64,000 bases of DNA, taken from IMG/VR virus record IMGVR_UViG_3300025030_000064, positions 1 to 64,000 of that record. One strand, given 5' to 3'. This stretch comes from a virus. Shown in pieces: positions 1 to 6,700 of this stretch; position 1 is the first letter of the stretch, and every line of letters begins with the position of its first letter. The notes below the pieces were generated by a model that was not told where the DNA came from, searched no databases, and saw only the letters and a list, made by a program, of their open reading frames with translations. The position numbers were made by a program, and so were the translations under genes.

Positions 1-204
1 GATGTTATCCCTGATGTTATCCCTGATGTTATCCCTGATGTTATCCCTGATGTTATCCCTGATGTTATCCCTGATGTTATCCCTGATGTTATCCCTGATG
101 TTATCCCTGATGTTAGCCCAGATGTTATCCCTGATGTTAGCCCAGATGTTATCCCTGATGTTAGTCCCGATGTTAGCCCCGATGTTATCCCTGATGTTAG
201 CCCC
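1..204. repeat. 12-bp tandem repeat, 17 copies, continuing off the left edge
   Basis: The unit is GATGTTATCCCT. Seventeen units fill 1-204 without spacers; nine identical units come first, then variants GATGTTAGCCCA, GATGTTAGTCCC and GATGTTAGCCCC alternate with it. A degenerate 18th unit follows to about 216. Variation falls in the first two codons of each 12-bp unit, read leftward, so N-I is constant and the first two residues vary. This fits a protein-coding repeat, and copy number may vary between isolates. Confidence 0.95.
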
Positions 205-435
205 GATGCTAGCTAATATCTGACAGCCTAATGGAGAATCCATAAAAAATACTTTTGGCTTATCTTTTTTACAAAAAGAATATAACCATTCAATTCCTTC
301 TTTTGCTTTTACTTTATCTATTTCTTGATCTTTATAAAAAAGATTTAACCATTCATTTCTAATGATAGGAATTAAAGCCTCTTGTTCTGGAGTTAATGAT
401 TCTAATTTGACGATATCAGTTTTTTGTTGTTTCAT
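1..435 (-). CDS. Tetrapeptide-repeat protein, 3' end beyond the window (partial)
   Basis: The leftward frame opens with ATG at 435 and stays open for 145 codons to the window edge, so the C-terminus is missing. The first ~78 residues are ordinary globular sequence (start MKQQKTDIVKLESLTPEQEA; a DSPLGCQ motif near residue 70). After that it becomes a tetrapeptide array of the type [R/G/W][D/A/T]NI, encoded by the 12-bp repeat at 1-204. Phage and bacterial proteins with a DSPL..Q motif followed by RDNV/WANV-like repeats are known to me and are usually of unknown function; such short periodic repeats often form a solenoid. It is the last visible gene of the leftward block, 20 bp after the 456-1130 gene. 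The rightward frame through the array (MLSL repeats) is an artefact. Confidence 0.8.
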   Translation of the reverse strand, partial: MKQQKTDIVKLESLTPEQEALIPIIRNEWLNLFYKDQEIDKVKAKEGIEWLYSFCKKDKPKVFFMDSPLGCQILASIGANIRDNIGANIGTNIRDNIWANIRDNIWANIRDNIRDNIRDNIRDNIRDNIRDNIRDNIRDNIRDNI

Positions 436-455
436 ATTATATTGTTTTTATTGAT

Positions 456-1130
456 TTAAAGATTGTTAGATATCCATTGATTAACACGTTCAGGAGAATA
501 TATTACTTTTTCTTTATACATAGTACCAGAAATTAAATGTATTAATACTATTACTTCTTCTTTATTCCATGAATCTTTAATTTTGCGAATAGTGATATTG
601 TTTGCTTTATCTGTTTTAGGTGACATTCCACAAGCACATTCATACTTTGCTTCAATATAATTCCATGTATCACAATTAACACATCTTCTTCCTGCATATC
701 CACTGCTTTTTTCTGATTCCCAATTACCATTAGTTTCATATTCTACCATTACAAATTCGATTACAGAGCCTTTATTATATTCTGATATAAATACATCAAT
801 AAACTCTTTAGAAGGTGTAGGAAGACCTAATGAGGTATCTGTAGTAGCTATTATCTTTTTACTATTCCTACCTATTATTTGTATTCCACCAATATCTAAT
901 ATCTGAATAGGTTTTTGATGACGTTCGCTAAAATACCAATCGTTAAATTGTGGTTTGTTCTCACTTAAAAAATAAAGATGATGACTACTAGAATGCACAT
1001 TATGTAAATACTCTTGAGTTATATATCCCTTATGATAAGCTAACTTACCATTACTAAGGATAACAAGACAATTTTCTGCTTTTTCATTACTTGGCAGCAT
1101 AACAAGTTTTACTCTTTTAAAATTTGTCAT
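456..1130 (-). CDS. Unknown protein with a C-terminal zinc-ribbon-like motif
   Basis: A 224-residue protein of no recognised family. Residues 1-130 look like a compact beta-rich domain. Near residue 150 a CVNC...CAC motif with ~11 residues between the pairs resembles a metal-binding ribbon; the rest is soluble with no signal peptide or membrane segment. It lies between the tetrapeptide-repeat and hexapeptide-repeat genes. A TTAACTTT element lies ~42 bp upstream of the start, shared with other genes of this block. The -1 frame at 551-739 is a shadow. Role unknown. Confidence 0.7.
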   Translation of the reverse strand: MTNFKRVKLVMLPSNEKAENCLVILSNGKLAYHKGYITQEYLHNVHSSSHHLYFLSENKPQFNDWYFSERHQKPIQILDIGGIQIIGRNSKKIIATTDTSLGLPTPSKEFIDVFISEYNKGSVIEFVMVEYETNGNWESEKSSGYAGRRCVNCDTWNYIEAKYECACGMSPKTDKANNITIRKIKDSWNKEEVIVLIHLISGTMYKEKVIYSPERVNQWISNNL

Positions 1131-1253
1131 AGGACATTCATTTTTAAGGTTTATATTAATTGATTTGATTTAAAGTTAAAAAGAAAGATTCACTCTGCTA
1201 CATTGCAATATAAATTGTCAACTACATTGATATTGTCTTTCCTTTAATAGTTA

Positions 1254-1913
1254 TTATAAGTTATTTGCAGATTCTTTTAACTCATTAGATTTTTGTATTA
1301 ACTCTTCTGCTTTTAATAATAATTCTTGTTTTTTAGAATTATTATTATCATATGGTAATCCTGTTTCAACTAGAATACCATAAGCTATAGTTCCTGATTC
1401 TAATTTACCACAAGTAATAGTTTTTTCACTATCATTACTTAATTGTTTCCACCAACAAGTACCTGCAAAAATATTAAAATTTACAGAAAGTATAAATTTA
1501 CAAGTTATAGATAATCCACAAACGATTCCACTACCAACTTTGATTCCCCAACCAGCTTCGATTCCCCAACCAGCTTCGATTCCCCAACCAGCTTCGATTC
1601 CCCAACCAGCTTCGATTCCCCAACCAGCTTCGATTCCACTACCAACTTTGATTCCCCAACCAGCTTCGATTCCCCAACCAGCTTCGATTCCCCAACCAGC
1701 TTCGATTCCCCAACCAGCTTCGATTCCACTACCAACTTTGATTCCACTACCAACTTTGGCTAAAATATATCCTTTAGCTTTAAATGATATATTTTTAACA
1801 TAACCTAAATTTGATTCAACTTCGATATTACCATCAAAATTAGTTAAATCTTCTTTGCCAATATAATTATTATTAGCATCAAGATGTTCTTTTGTAATTA
1901 CAAATGTTTTCAT
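1254..1913 (-). CDS. Hexapeptide-repeat (GxGIxx) beta-solenoid-like protein
   Basis: A 219-residue protein in three parts: an N-terminal ~50-residue domain, thirteen exact or near-exact hexapeptides (EAGWGI or KVGSGI) spanning about residues 53-130, and a C-terminal domain with paired cysteines ending in a short charged helix. Gly/Ile hexapeptide arrays of this form are known in phage and bacterial proteins and are predicted to coil as a beta-solenoid; the function of the family is not established. The start ATG at 1913 is preceded by a TTAACTTTGA element and, further out, by a terminator that insulates it from the gene upstream. Confidence 0.8.
   Translation of the reverse strand: MKTFVITKEHLDANNNYIGKEDLTNFDGNIEVESNLGYVKNISFKAKGYILAKVGSGIKVGSGIEAGWGIEAGWGIEAGWGIEAGWGIKVGSGIEAGWGIEAGWGIEAGWGIEAGWGIEAGWGIKVGSGIVCGLSITCKFILSVNFNIFAGTCWWKQLSNDSEKTITCGKLESGTIAYGILVETGLPYDNNNSKKQELLLKAEELIQKSNELKESANNL
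1524..1757. repeat. 18-bp tandem repeat, 13 units, coding
   Basis: Thirteen 18-bp units encode the hexapeptides of the 1254-1913 protein. Nine are of the EAGWGI type and four of the KVGSGI type, in the order KV, KV, EA x4, KV, EA x5, KV (read leftward). Units of one type are identical at the DNA level, which suggests recent amplification or homogenisation. Confidence 0.92.
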
Positions 1914-1954
1914 AATTGATTGATTTATATTAGTATTTAATTAATTTCAAAGTT

Positions 1955-2001
1955 AAAAAACAACTGCTCATAAAGACCAAACATTATAATATGAGCAATT
2001 G
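1955..2001 (-). terminator. Rho-independent terminator of leftward transcript
   Basis: Read leftward, CAATTGCTCATA pairs with TATGAGCAGTTG (11 of 12 bp) around a 17-nt loop, followed directly by six T. It lies about 240 bp beyond the end of the HAD gene and just upstream of the promoter-like element of the 1254-1913 gene. Confidence 0.75.
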
Positions 2002-2244
2002 CTTTATAAAAAGACTCTTCATTATCCTTGCCAGATGGATATGCTGTATATTAGGGTTTCCTAACGTGGCTTTAACTCTAGAGTCTAGCCTTGCATCTTA
2101 CACAATAGATAACGCTACTCTGGCGTAGCTATGATAAAGCATATTCTCTATGCCAAGTTTCTATCCCATGTACAATGGTTATCATTATCATATAATTCAG
2201 TTTGAAGAGCCTTATATTACTAAACATTCCAAATTTATCAATAA
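2002..2244 (-). ncRNA. Possible structured RNA or 3' UTR upstream of a terminator
   Basis: There is no gene here. Leftward, the stretch holds several clean hairpins: GCATA-GAGAA-TATGC, GCTAC-GCCAGA-GTAGC and an ACTCTAGAGT palindrome, and it ends in the terminator at 1955-2001. No T-loop consensus was seen, so it is not a tRNA. It could be an independent small RNA or the processed 3' UTR of the HAD gene. No promoter was identified inside it. Confidence 0.25.
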
Positions 2245-2856
2245 TTAGGAATGATTGTGAATGTTAAAATTAGAATTATTTAAATAGTTTTTAATACGAT
2301 AACAAGTATTTGGTGTTAATCCTACATATGGATCTGTTTGAAAGAAATGTTCTTTTTGTTCAGGTAACATATCTGAATCGTCATCAATAATTACATAGTT
2401 GTCAATATTGTCATATTTATTAAGAAAGTCTTGTATTTCTGTTCCTCTTAATGTTCTACGTGTATTAGTGATTCCAACATAAGTGTTCCTTGGAAAACCA
2501 ATAGCATTGAACCATTTATCCCAATCATTAGTATCTTTAAAATGATTTTTCCATACAGATGAAATACAAATCTTAGCTTGTGTATCAATACATAATCTAT
2601 TCAACCATTCCCATTTAACAGAATCAGTTTCTTCTTTTAATCGCTTATAAGTATAATTATAACTAAACAGGTCTTTTGGTGATTTATGATTAAGCAATGA
2701 AACAGATTTGTATTTAAACCCATTAAATATCCACTTAATCTTTGATTTAAGCCACCATTTATATGTATTGTAATGTAGCCATCTCTTCCTATACCTTGCA
2801 AGGTAAAACAGCTCAGAATTCATTACTCCGTCAATATCAAGAAATATTACTTTCAT
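2245..2856 (-). CDS. HAD-superfamily phosphatase-like protein
   Basis: A 203-residue HAD-fold protein. The first strand carries FLDIDGV, with D7 as nucleophile and D9 as acid/base. ISSVWK near residue 99 fits motif II (Ser), and VIIDDDSDM near residue 156 fits the acidic motif IV that binds Mg. The inserted cap is rich in Trp, Tyr and Lys. The closest family I recognise is the HAD domain seen in RNA-repair and nucleotide-phosphatase contexts; the substrate cannot be read from sequence. Next to aberrant tRNA genes a role in RNA or nucleotide end-processing is conceivable but is only inference. The start is at the DxD strand, so no upstream extension is needed. Confidence 0.8.
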   Translation of the reverse strand: MKVIFLDIDGVMNSELFYLARYRKRWLHYNTYKWWLKSKIKWIFNGFKYKSVSLLNHKSPKDLFSYNYTYKRLKEETDSVKWEWLNRLCIDTQAKICISSVWKNHFKDTNDWDKWFNAIGFPRNTYVGITNTRRTLRGTEIQDFLNKYDNIDNYVIIDDDSDMLPEQKEHFFQTDPYVGLTPNTCYRIKNYLNNSNFNIHNHS

Positions 2857-2983
2857 AGTTAGTTATATTAAAAAGAAAGATGTAAATATAATAACAGAAA
2901 TACTGTAATTACTTCTATATAGTTGCATACTACCTCAGCGATTACTTCTCATGCCTACTTACACTACATCTTCCTTTATATTA

Positions 2984-3241
2984 TTAAAGACAACAATGTT
3001 TATATTTCTTTCCTGATCCACATAAGCATTTATTGTTTCTTTGTTGTTTTATCTCTGTTCTAACAGGAGATAATACTACAGATGGTCTATTTCTATATCT
3101 AAAGCTATTAAGTTCTTTCTGTAGTCTTGAATTCTCTAGTTCATTAGAATGAATAAGATATGGTTCCGGTGACATAATATTATTTATATCTACCAAAGTT
3201 GGATCATCAACAACTACTATTCTTTTACTATTCTTTTCCAT
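2984..3241 (-). CDS. SEC-C motif protein
   Basis: An 85-residue protein. Its last 18 residues form a classic SEC-C zinc-binding tail (CLCGSGKKYKHCCL: C-x-C, then HCC), as at the C-terminus of SecA and in many small phage proteins. The N-terminal 60 residues are polar and probably partly disordered. SEC-C tails bind Zn and mediate protein or ribosome contacts; nothing here shows a specific partner. The leftward transcript continues into a ~127-bp gap before the HAD gene. Confidence 0.75.
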   Translation of the reverse strand: MEKNSKRIVVVDDPTLVDINNIMSPEPYLIHSNELENSRLQKELNSFRYRNRPSVVLSPVRTEIKQQRNNKCLCGSGKKYKHCCL

Positions 3242-3303
3242 GTTAGTTTAATATTTAGTTTAACAATTAATAATACATCTACCTAACGGCAGATAAGTTT
3301 TGG

Positions 3304-3411
3304 TTTCACTACAGGCTTCGAACCTGTGACCTTTACGTATAACGTCATCATGCAAGTCTTTCATTGCAGAACTATTACCCATACTGCTCTAACCAACTGA
3401 GCTAAGTGAAA
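3304..3411 (-). tRNA. tRNA-like gene with an enlarged anticodon arm
   Basis: Read leftward there is a perfect 7-bp acceptor (TTTCACT/AGTGAAA), then TA, a canonical D arm (GCTC-AGTTGGTTA-GAGC) and a canonical T arm (ACAGG-TTCGAAG-CCTGT). The total is 108 nt instead of ~75; all the excess lies between D arm and T arm. That interval can fold as a GTATG/TATAC stem carrying a second stem TGCAA/TTGCA with loop TGAAAGAC, which contains T-GAA-A, the Phe-type anticodon context. Amino-acid identity is therefore uncertain. It may be a functional variant, a decayed tRNA or a tRNA mimic. Confidence 0.6.
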
Positions 3412-3437
3412 CTTGAAATTATATGGCGTATAATTCG

Positions 3438-3506
3438 AAGACAGTAAGGATTCGAACCTCTTTTGCTCAGAGCATTTACCAGGTGGAAGATATCATTCCC
3501 TGTCTT
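3438..3506 (-). tRNA. Degenerate tRNA-like gene
   Basis: Leftward, a 7-bp acceptor (AAGACAG/CTGTCTT) and a T-arm-like element with loop TTCGAAT (stem with one mismatch and one G-T) are present in the right spacing. The D region is only a GGAA/TTCC hairpin with no GG in its loop, and no standard 5-7-5 anticodon arm is found. At 69 nt it is short. It sits 26 bp upstream of the enlarged tRNA-like gene, so the two were probably one tRNA cluster. Most likely a decayed tRNA or a tRNA-like processing signal. Confidence 0.35.
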
Positions 3507-3558
3507 TCGTTATTTATAATTCCAATAGTCATTTGCTTTCCAGACTATCCTGAGTTAA

Positions 3559-3804
3559 TTAGTCAAGTATATTAATAGATATAATAGAGATATATTCATC
3601 TTTAAGAAATGGTACAGTCTCTCTAATACCTTTTAATACATTATCAAAGAATTCTTTTCTTTTTTCATCTGTATCTCCTACACTATTACCACTAATAGTT
3701 ATTACCTGAAATCCAAAGTTAGGAACTTTACGATATATAGGTAAAAACCAAGTATACCATTTATATGTCTTAATATGCATATAGCTGATAAATAATGTTC
3801 TCAT
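3559..3804 (-). CDS. Small unknown protein with a strong Shine-Dalgarno
   Basis: An 81-residue protein with no recognised domain. It begins MRTLFISYMHIKTYKWY, mixes aromatic and hydrophobic residues, and ends ISIISINILD; there is no clear membrane helix. The start is well supported by TAAGGAGG about 8 nt upstream, unusual in this window where most genes lack such a site. It lies 18 nt after the stop of the 54-residue gene at 3823-3987 and is probably co-transcribed with it. Confidence 0.65.
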   Translation of the reverse strand: MRTLFISYMHIKTYKWYTWFLPIYRKVPNFGFQVITISGNSVGDTDEKRKEFFDNVLKGIRETVPFLKDEYISIISINILD

Positions 3805-3822
3805 TTATAATCCTCCTTATAT

Positions 3823-3987
3823 TTAATTACTAAAATGTTTATCACAATAACCATAAGTAATACCAGCCTTTGATTTGAATACATGAATAGCTGAACAATC
3901 ACATCCAACAACCATACATACTATCCTACCAGTACTAATCTCATGCTTTCTTAGATCATTAGACTTAACTTTATATTTATTCTTCAT
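3823..3987 (-). CDS. 54-residue protein with Cys/His cluster
   Basis: Short leftward ORF from ATG 3987 to TAA 3823. It encodes MKNKYKVKSNDLRKHE... and contains CMVVGCDC, then H, then CDKH near the end, a spacing typical of a small zinc finger or ribbon. The strand, the tight fit before the next ORF (18 nt to ATG 3804) and the same leftward direction as its neighbours support it. Function unknown. Confidence 0.55.
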   Translation of the reverse strand: MKNKYKVKSNDLRKHEISTGRIVCMVVGCDCSAIHVFKSKAGITYGYCDKHFSN

Positions 3988-3990
3988 AGT

Positions 3991-4053
3991 TTATAAGATT
4001 ATCAAGTACAATAGCCCAACCATTAACGCAACATATTTATATACTCCACCCAT
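3991..4053 (-). CDS. Possible 20-residue membrane micropeptide
   Basis: A leftward ORF of 20 codons plus stop encodes MGGVYKYVALMVGLLYLIIL, almost entirely one hydrophobic helix. It ends 3 nt before the start of the 3823-3987 gene, which suggests translational coupling. No clear ribosome-binding site was seen. It could be a leader or a small membrane-active phage peptide, or chance. Confidence 0.3.
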   Translation of the reverse strand: MGGVYKYVALMVGLLYLIIL

Positions 4054-4433
4054 AAATACTAATCTACTAACTATATTACTAAATAAGAATAACCATCATA
4101 AGAGAATAGTATAGAGATTAGTTTTATCTTTCCCCTGTTTAGTACTCCCTCATCATCTCATGCTTCATATACTAAACATAAATAACTGTATATCATAGCT
4201 ATTACAATGTGATATTAAGTCTAATCTGATAGAGCAGAATAGTATCTTGTTTGATCGATTATATGTCCAAATAAGGCTTAAATATTTACAGCTGTCTTCA
4301 CTCGGGGATAAATTAGACTTTAGTATTGATAATCAGCATTATAATGTTTTTGTAAGTTATTGATAATCATTAAAAGAATATCAGCACATTACAGAGATAT
4401 TTACTAATCCATGCTTCATATACTAAAAGAAAC
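4054..4433. other. 380-bp gap with 18-bp direct repeat
   Basis: No convincing gene. An 18-bp sequence, CATGCTTCATATACTAAA, occurs at 4159-4176 and again at 4410-4427, and TATTGATAATCA is repeated near 4323 and 4358. In the leftward direction each long repeat places ATGAAGCATG in front of a very short ORF (MKHGL or MKHEMMREY). It may be leader or regulatory sequence, or remains of deleted genes. Confidence 0.4.
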
Positions 4434-4467
4434 AAAAAAAAGTACACCTATATATAATAGGTATACC
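4434..4467 (-). terminator. Terminator of the 4478-4921 gene
   Basis: Read leftward, GTATACCTAT and ATAGGTGTAC form a stem with one mismatch around a TATAT loop, followed by a run of T (eight A on the plus strand at 4434-4441). It starts 11 bp after the stop codon of the gene, so it likely makes that gene a separate transcription unit. Confidence 0.7.
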
Positions 4468-4477
4468 TTTTAATAGT

Positions 4478-4921
4478 TTATTCGAAGTCTATAAATGTTA
4501 AAACTGCACAATCAGTCCCTTGCCATTGTTTAAATTGAAATTCGCATACTAACTCAATACTACCTTTTAATAATTCAGTGTAAAAGGTTTTTACTTTGTC
4601 TGAGGTAATACGAATAGCAGTGTGTTGCTGGTCGTCAATATCTTTACCAATAACACCAAAATGTACACTGTAACCCTCTTTTTCTGTTACGCTCTTTACT
4701 TCAGGTCGTGGAACTTGCTGCATGGTTCTGAATGTAGCTTTGTAGTAAATTTCATTAACAGTAAGTTTAACTCTCTGAGCCTCTTTACCTGCCAAACATC
4801 TTTCACGAGCTTCTGACAACTCACCTAAGAGCAATCTACTTGCAGACTCTACATTACGCTGAACATGGCTGATTAAGGTATCAGCACTCAAACCATTAGC
4901 ATTTAATTTAATTTTTGCCAT
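4478..4921 (-). CDS. Unknown conserved-looking soluble protein
   Basis: A 147-residue protein, not recognised. The first half is helical and charged (LSADTLISHVQRNVESASRL...), the second half alternates in a beta-like way and ends in CAVLTFIDFE. No cysteine pairs, signal peptide or membrane helix. Codon use is visibly less AT-biased than in its neighbours. It has its own terminator downstream and a TTAACTTTGGG element 47 bp upstream of the start, so it is probably a monocistronic early gene. DNA or RNA binding is possible but unsupported. Confidence 0.75.
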   Translation of the reverse strand: MAKIKLNANGLSADTLISHVQRNVESASRLLLGELSEARERCLAGKEAQRVKLTVNEIYYKATFRTMQQVPRPEVKSVTEKEGYSVHFGVIGKDIDDQQHTAIRITSDKVKTFYTELLKGSIELVCEFQFKQWQGTDCAVLTFIDFE

Positions 4922-4975
4922 AATACATAAATTTAAGAATTAATAAATAGGTTTAAAATATATTCCCAAAGTTAA

Positions 4976-5234
4976 CCAGTGGTACACCTTGTGGAACAAG
5001 GTCTGACGGGGTAGTGTGTAGGATGGGTTAAGACTCTCACCATCACGGTAAAAAAATATTGGTTTGTATTTTAGGGGGTGATTTATTATGTATTGTATCT
5101 TGCTATTAGTATGTATGTAATATGATGTATGGGGGGGGTGTTTATTGAGTGGGTGGTATAGTGGGGGTATGCTTGCCTGCCGGTAGGTAGGTTTTTATGG
5201 TCGGGGGCTACGCCCTGGGGTTTGAATGGGGGTA
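4976..5234. other. G-run-rich non-coding segment
   Basis: A gap without a gene. The plus strand is sharply G-rich for this genome: a run of eight G at 5131-5138, and GGGGG, GGGTGG, GGGGGG and GGGG runs through 5234. It also holds a perfect hairpin ACCTTG-TGGAA-CAAGGT (4986-5002) and a GGGC-TAC-GCCC hairpin near 5205. A structural or replication role is possible. Confidence 0.5.
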
Positions 5235-5263
5235 TAAAAAAACCTACTTATTTAAGGTAGGTT
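5235..5263 (-). terminator. Terminator at the end of the 5285-6670 leftward operon
   Basis: Leftward reading gives AACCTAC / GTAGGTT (7 bp) around a TTAAATAA-type loop, followed by seven T. It lies 22 bp beyond the stop codon of the 57-residue gene, where the leftward operon from the 6701-6732 promoter would end. Confidence 0.75.
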
Positions 5264-5284
5264 TAGTATTTAATAACTCCTCTA

Positions 5285-5458
5285 TTATATTTCTTTTAGT
5301 TCTTGATAGATAATAGTTACATGATATGGTTGATGAACGATAGTATGAAGTATCTTTACTTCTGGGTTGTTGTCTAAGAATTTGTCCATGTTAAGGTTAA
5401 ATGATGGGCAGTTATCAATATACACTTGTTTTAGTACTTTTTTATATTCTTTATTCAT
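5285..5458 (-). CDS. 57-residue unknown protein
   Basis: Leftward ORF from ATG 5458 to TAA 5285, encoding MNKEYKKVLKQVYIDNCPSF... and ending VTIIYQELKEI. Its start lies 2 nt beyond the stop of the zincin frame (5460-5462) and it is followed by a terminator, so it is well placed as last gene of the operon. No domain recognised; a single cysteine and no membrane segment. Confidence 0.5.
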   Translation of the reverse strand: MNKEYKKVLKQVYIDNCPSFNLNMDKFLDNNPEVKILHTIVHQPYHVTIIYQELKEI

Positions 5459-5459
5459 A

Positions 5460-5775
5460 TTATAATTTCATTTTTTTAGCGATTTCTTTTGCAAGATAAG
5501 ACATTAGATAAGCATATGCTTCATCACTAGTATCTAAGTCTAATGTCATTCCTATTCTTTCTAATATAAAGGTAGTGGCATGAAAGACTTCGTGAGTAAT
5601 ATTATAAATAGTATCTGATTTCTTTAATTGACTCCTAAATCTTATTATCGTTTTGGTTTATTATATTCATTATTGTCTTTAATCCAAGATTAGATTCTAT
5701 ATTATAGAAATAGTTATTGTCATTTAGGTTACTCCAATCTTGTGGATACGTTATGGTTAATTGTAATTCTTCCAT
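5460..5775 (-). pseudogene. Zincin metallopeptidase-like gene with a frame break
   Basis: The first frame starts at ATG 5775 and stops at TAG 5635 after 46 residues (MEELQLTITYPQDW...). In the +1 frame, overlapping its end, an open stretch with no ATG reads TIIRFRSQL, then THEVFHATTF, then a helical tail with TSDEAYAYLM, to TAA 5460. HEVFH plus a downstream Glu in an EAYAY context matches small phage zincin-like proteins. The two halves look like one gene broken by a single-base indel, or joined by programmed frameshifting near the A-rich stretch 5640-5660. Sequencing error is also possible. Confidence 0.55.
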
Positions 5776-5779
5776 ATGG

Positions 5780-6112
5780 TTATTTAGGTTGTGTTTTACG
5801 TAATCTACTTTCTTCTGACTCTTGATTAGTATCTAAAGGAAATACAATATTGCAAAATTCATCAACTGCTTTTATTTGCACCTTACCTAATATCATTGCA
5901 TTATATGCCATACAATGTATTTTTTGTAATAATTCACATTTGATTTCTTTTGTATCCATGTCTATATGATCAAAAAAATATCCTGTTGTAATAGATATTT
6001 TATACCATTTACCTCTATGTTTTTTCCTAAGAGTTGTACTTAAGGATATCCCTATTTCATTTTCAAAAATATGTATCTCTGGATAAATATATCCTTCTGG
6101 TGACTTTTTCAT
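5780..6112 (-). CDS. Unknown 110-residue protein
   Basis: Not recognised. The protein starts MKKSPEGYIYPEIHIFENE and has an alternating beta-like middle. A helix follows (EIKCELLQKIHCMAYNAMI) and the tail is polar and charged. It lies 4 nt after the zinc-ribbon gene at 6117-6350 and 4 nt before the zincin frame, so it is part of the leftward operon. No secretion or membrane signal. Confidence 0.7.
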   Translation of the reverse strand: MKKSPEGYIYPEIHIFENEIGISLSTTLRKKHRGKWYKISITTGYFFDHIDMDTKEIKCELLQKIHCMAYNAMILGKVQIKAVDEFCNIVFPLDTNQESEESRLRKTQPK

Positions 6113-6116
6113 AAGA

Positions 6117-6350
6117 CTATTTATTTATTGTTTCTTGCTTATCTAATTTATCTAAATCTGCTTTAACTTTTCTTCTAAACATTATCAATGCTCTTAAATC
6201 CTCCTTACATTGATCGCATACAAGCAAATTGGTCTTAGGAAAATATTCTATATTGAAACTTTGATAACCATCACATAGTTCACATTTGAATGACAATACT
6301 CCAGTACCATCATCTCTCTTTACTACTGAATAAATAGTTTCATCTTCCAT
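6117..6350 (-). CDS. Small zinc-ribbon protein
   Basis: A 77-residue protein with a two-knuckle ribbon: CELC near residue 24 and CDQC near residue 45, separated by ~18 residues of beta-type sequence, followed by a basic helix (MFRRKVKADLDKL). Such mini-ribbons commonly bind nucleic acid or RNA polymerase; that role is inference here. Second gene of the leftward operon, 5 nt after the 6356-6670 gene. Confidence 0.7.
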   Translation of the reverse strand: MEDETIYSVVKRDDGTGVLSFKCELCDGYQSFNIEYFPKTNLLVCDQCKEDLRALIMFRRKVKADLDKLDKQETINK

Positions 6351-6355
6351 AGTTA

Positions 6356-6670
6356 TTATAACTTAAATTTCTTTTTGAATTCTTGCGTTGTACTGATATG
6401 AACTTCATCTCCTGCCTTTAAAGCATTCCAAGCTTCTTTAGTCATTGTCAGTTCTGCAGTATGGTCTTTACCTATTCCTATAGTCACACTTACTGAATCG
6501 ACATAATACTTTACACTATATCCTACCTTATTAAAGAATGCATTAGCTTTAGGGGAAACGACTATCTGTCTGCCAAACCTAAACATTCCTAAGATGTATT
6601 GCGTGAATTTAATATTCACTGGTCCATCTCCAACCATCTCTACATTTACATTTTCATTCTTATTTTTCAT
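6356..6670 (-). CDS. First gene of the leftward operon, unknown 104-residue protein
   Basis: Not recognised. After a polar N-terminus (MKNKNENVNVEM) the sequence is beta-rich with FGRQIVVSPKANAFF and ends in a basic tail. It is the promoter-proximal gene behind the host-type promoter at 6701-6732, so it should be among the first leftward genes transcribed by host polymerase, the position where phages often encode host-takeover proteins. This role is inferred from position only. Confidence 0.7.
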   Translation of the reverse strand: MKNKNENVNVEMVGDGPVNIKFTQYILGMFRFGRQIVVSPKANAFFNKVGYSVKYYVDSVSVTIGIGKDHTAELTMTKEAWNALKAGDEVHISTTQEFKKKFKL

Positions 6671-6700
6671 ATTCCGTATCTAAATATTAATTTATATGCA

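Noticed and set aside
1-204. CRISPR array
   Set aside because: Units are 12 bp, adjacent and without unique spacers, and no cas gene is present. The 18-bp array at 1524-1757 fails for the same reason.
2-223. Rightward MLSL-repeat ORF of 73 residues
   Set aside because: It is only the complement of the 12-bp array; the leftward frame has a normal N-terminal domain and start codon.
1505-1803. ORFs in other frames over the hexapeptide array
   Set aside because: They exist only because the 18-bp repeat lacks stops in several frames; the 1254-1913 frame has real flanking domains.
2041-2230. tRNA genes between the hexapeptide and HAD genes
   Set aside because: Several hairpins but no T-loop consensus or acceptor pairing.
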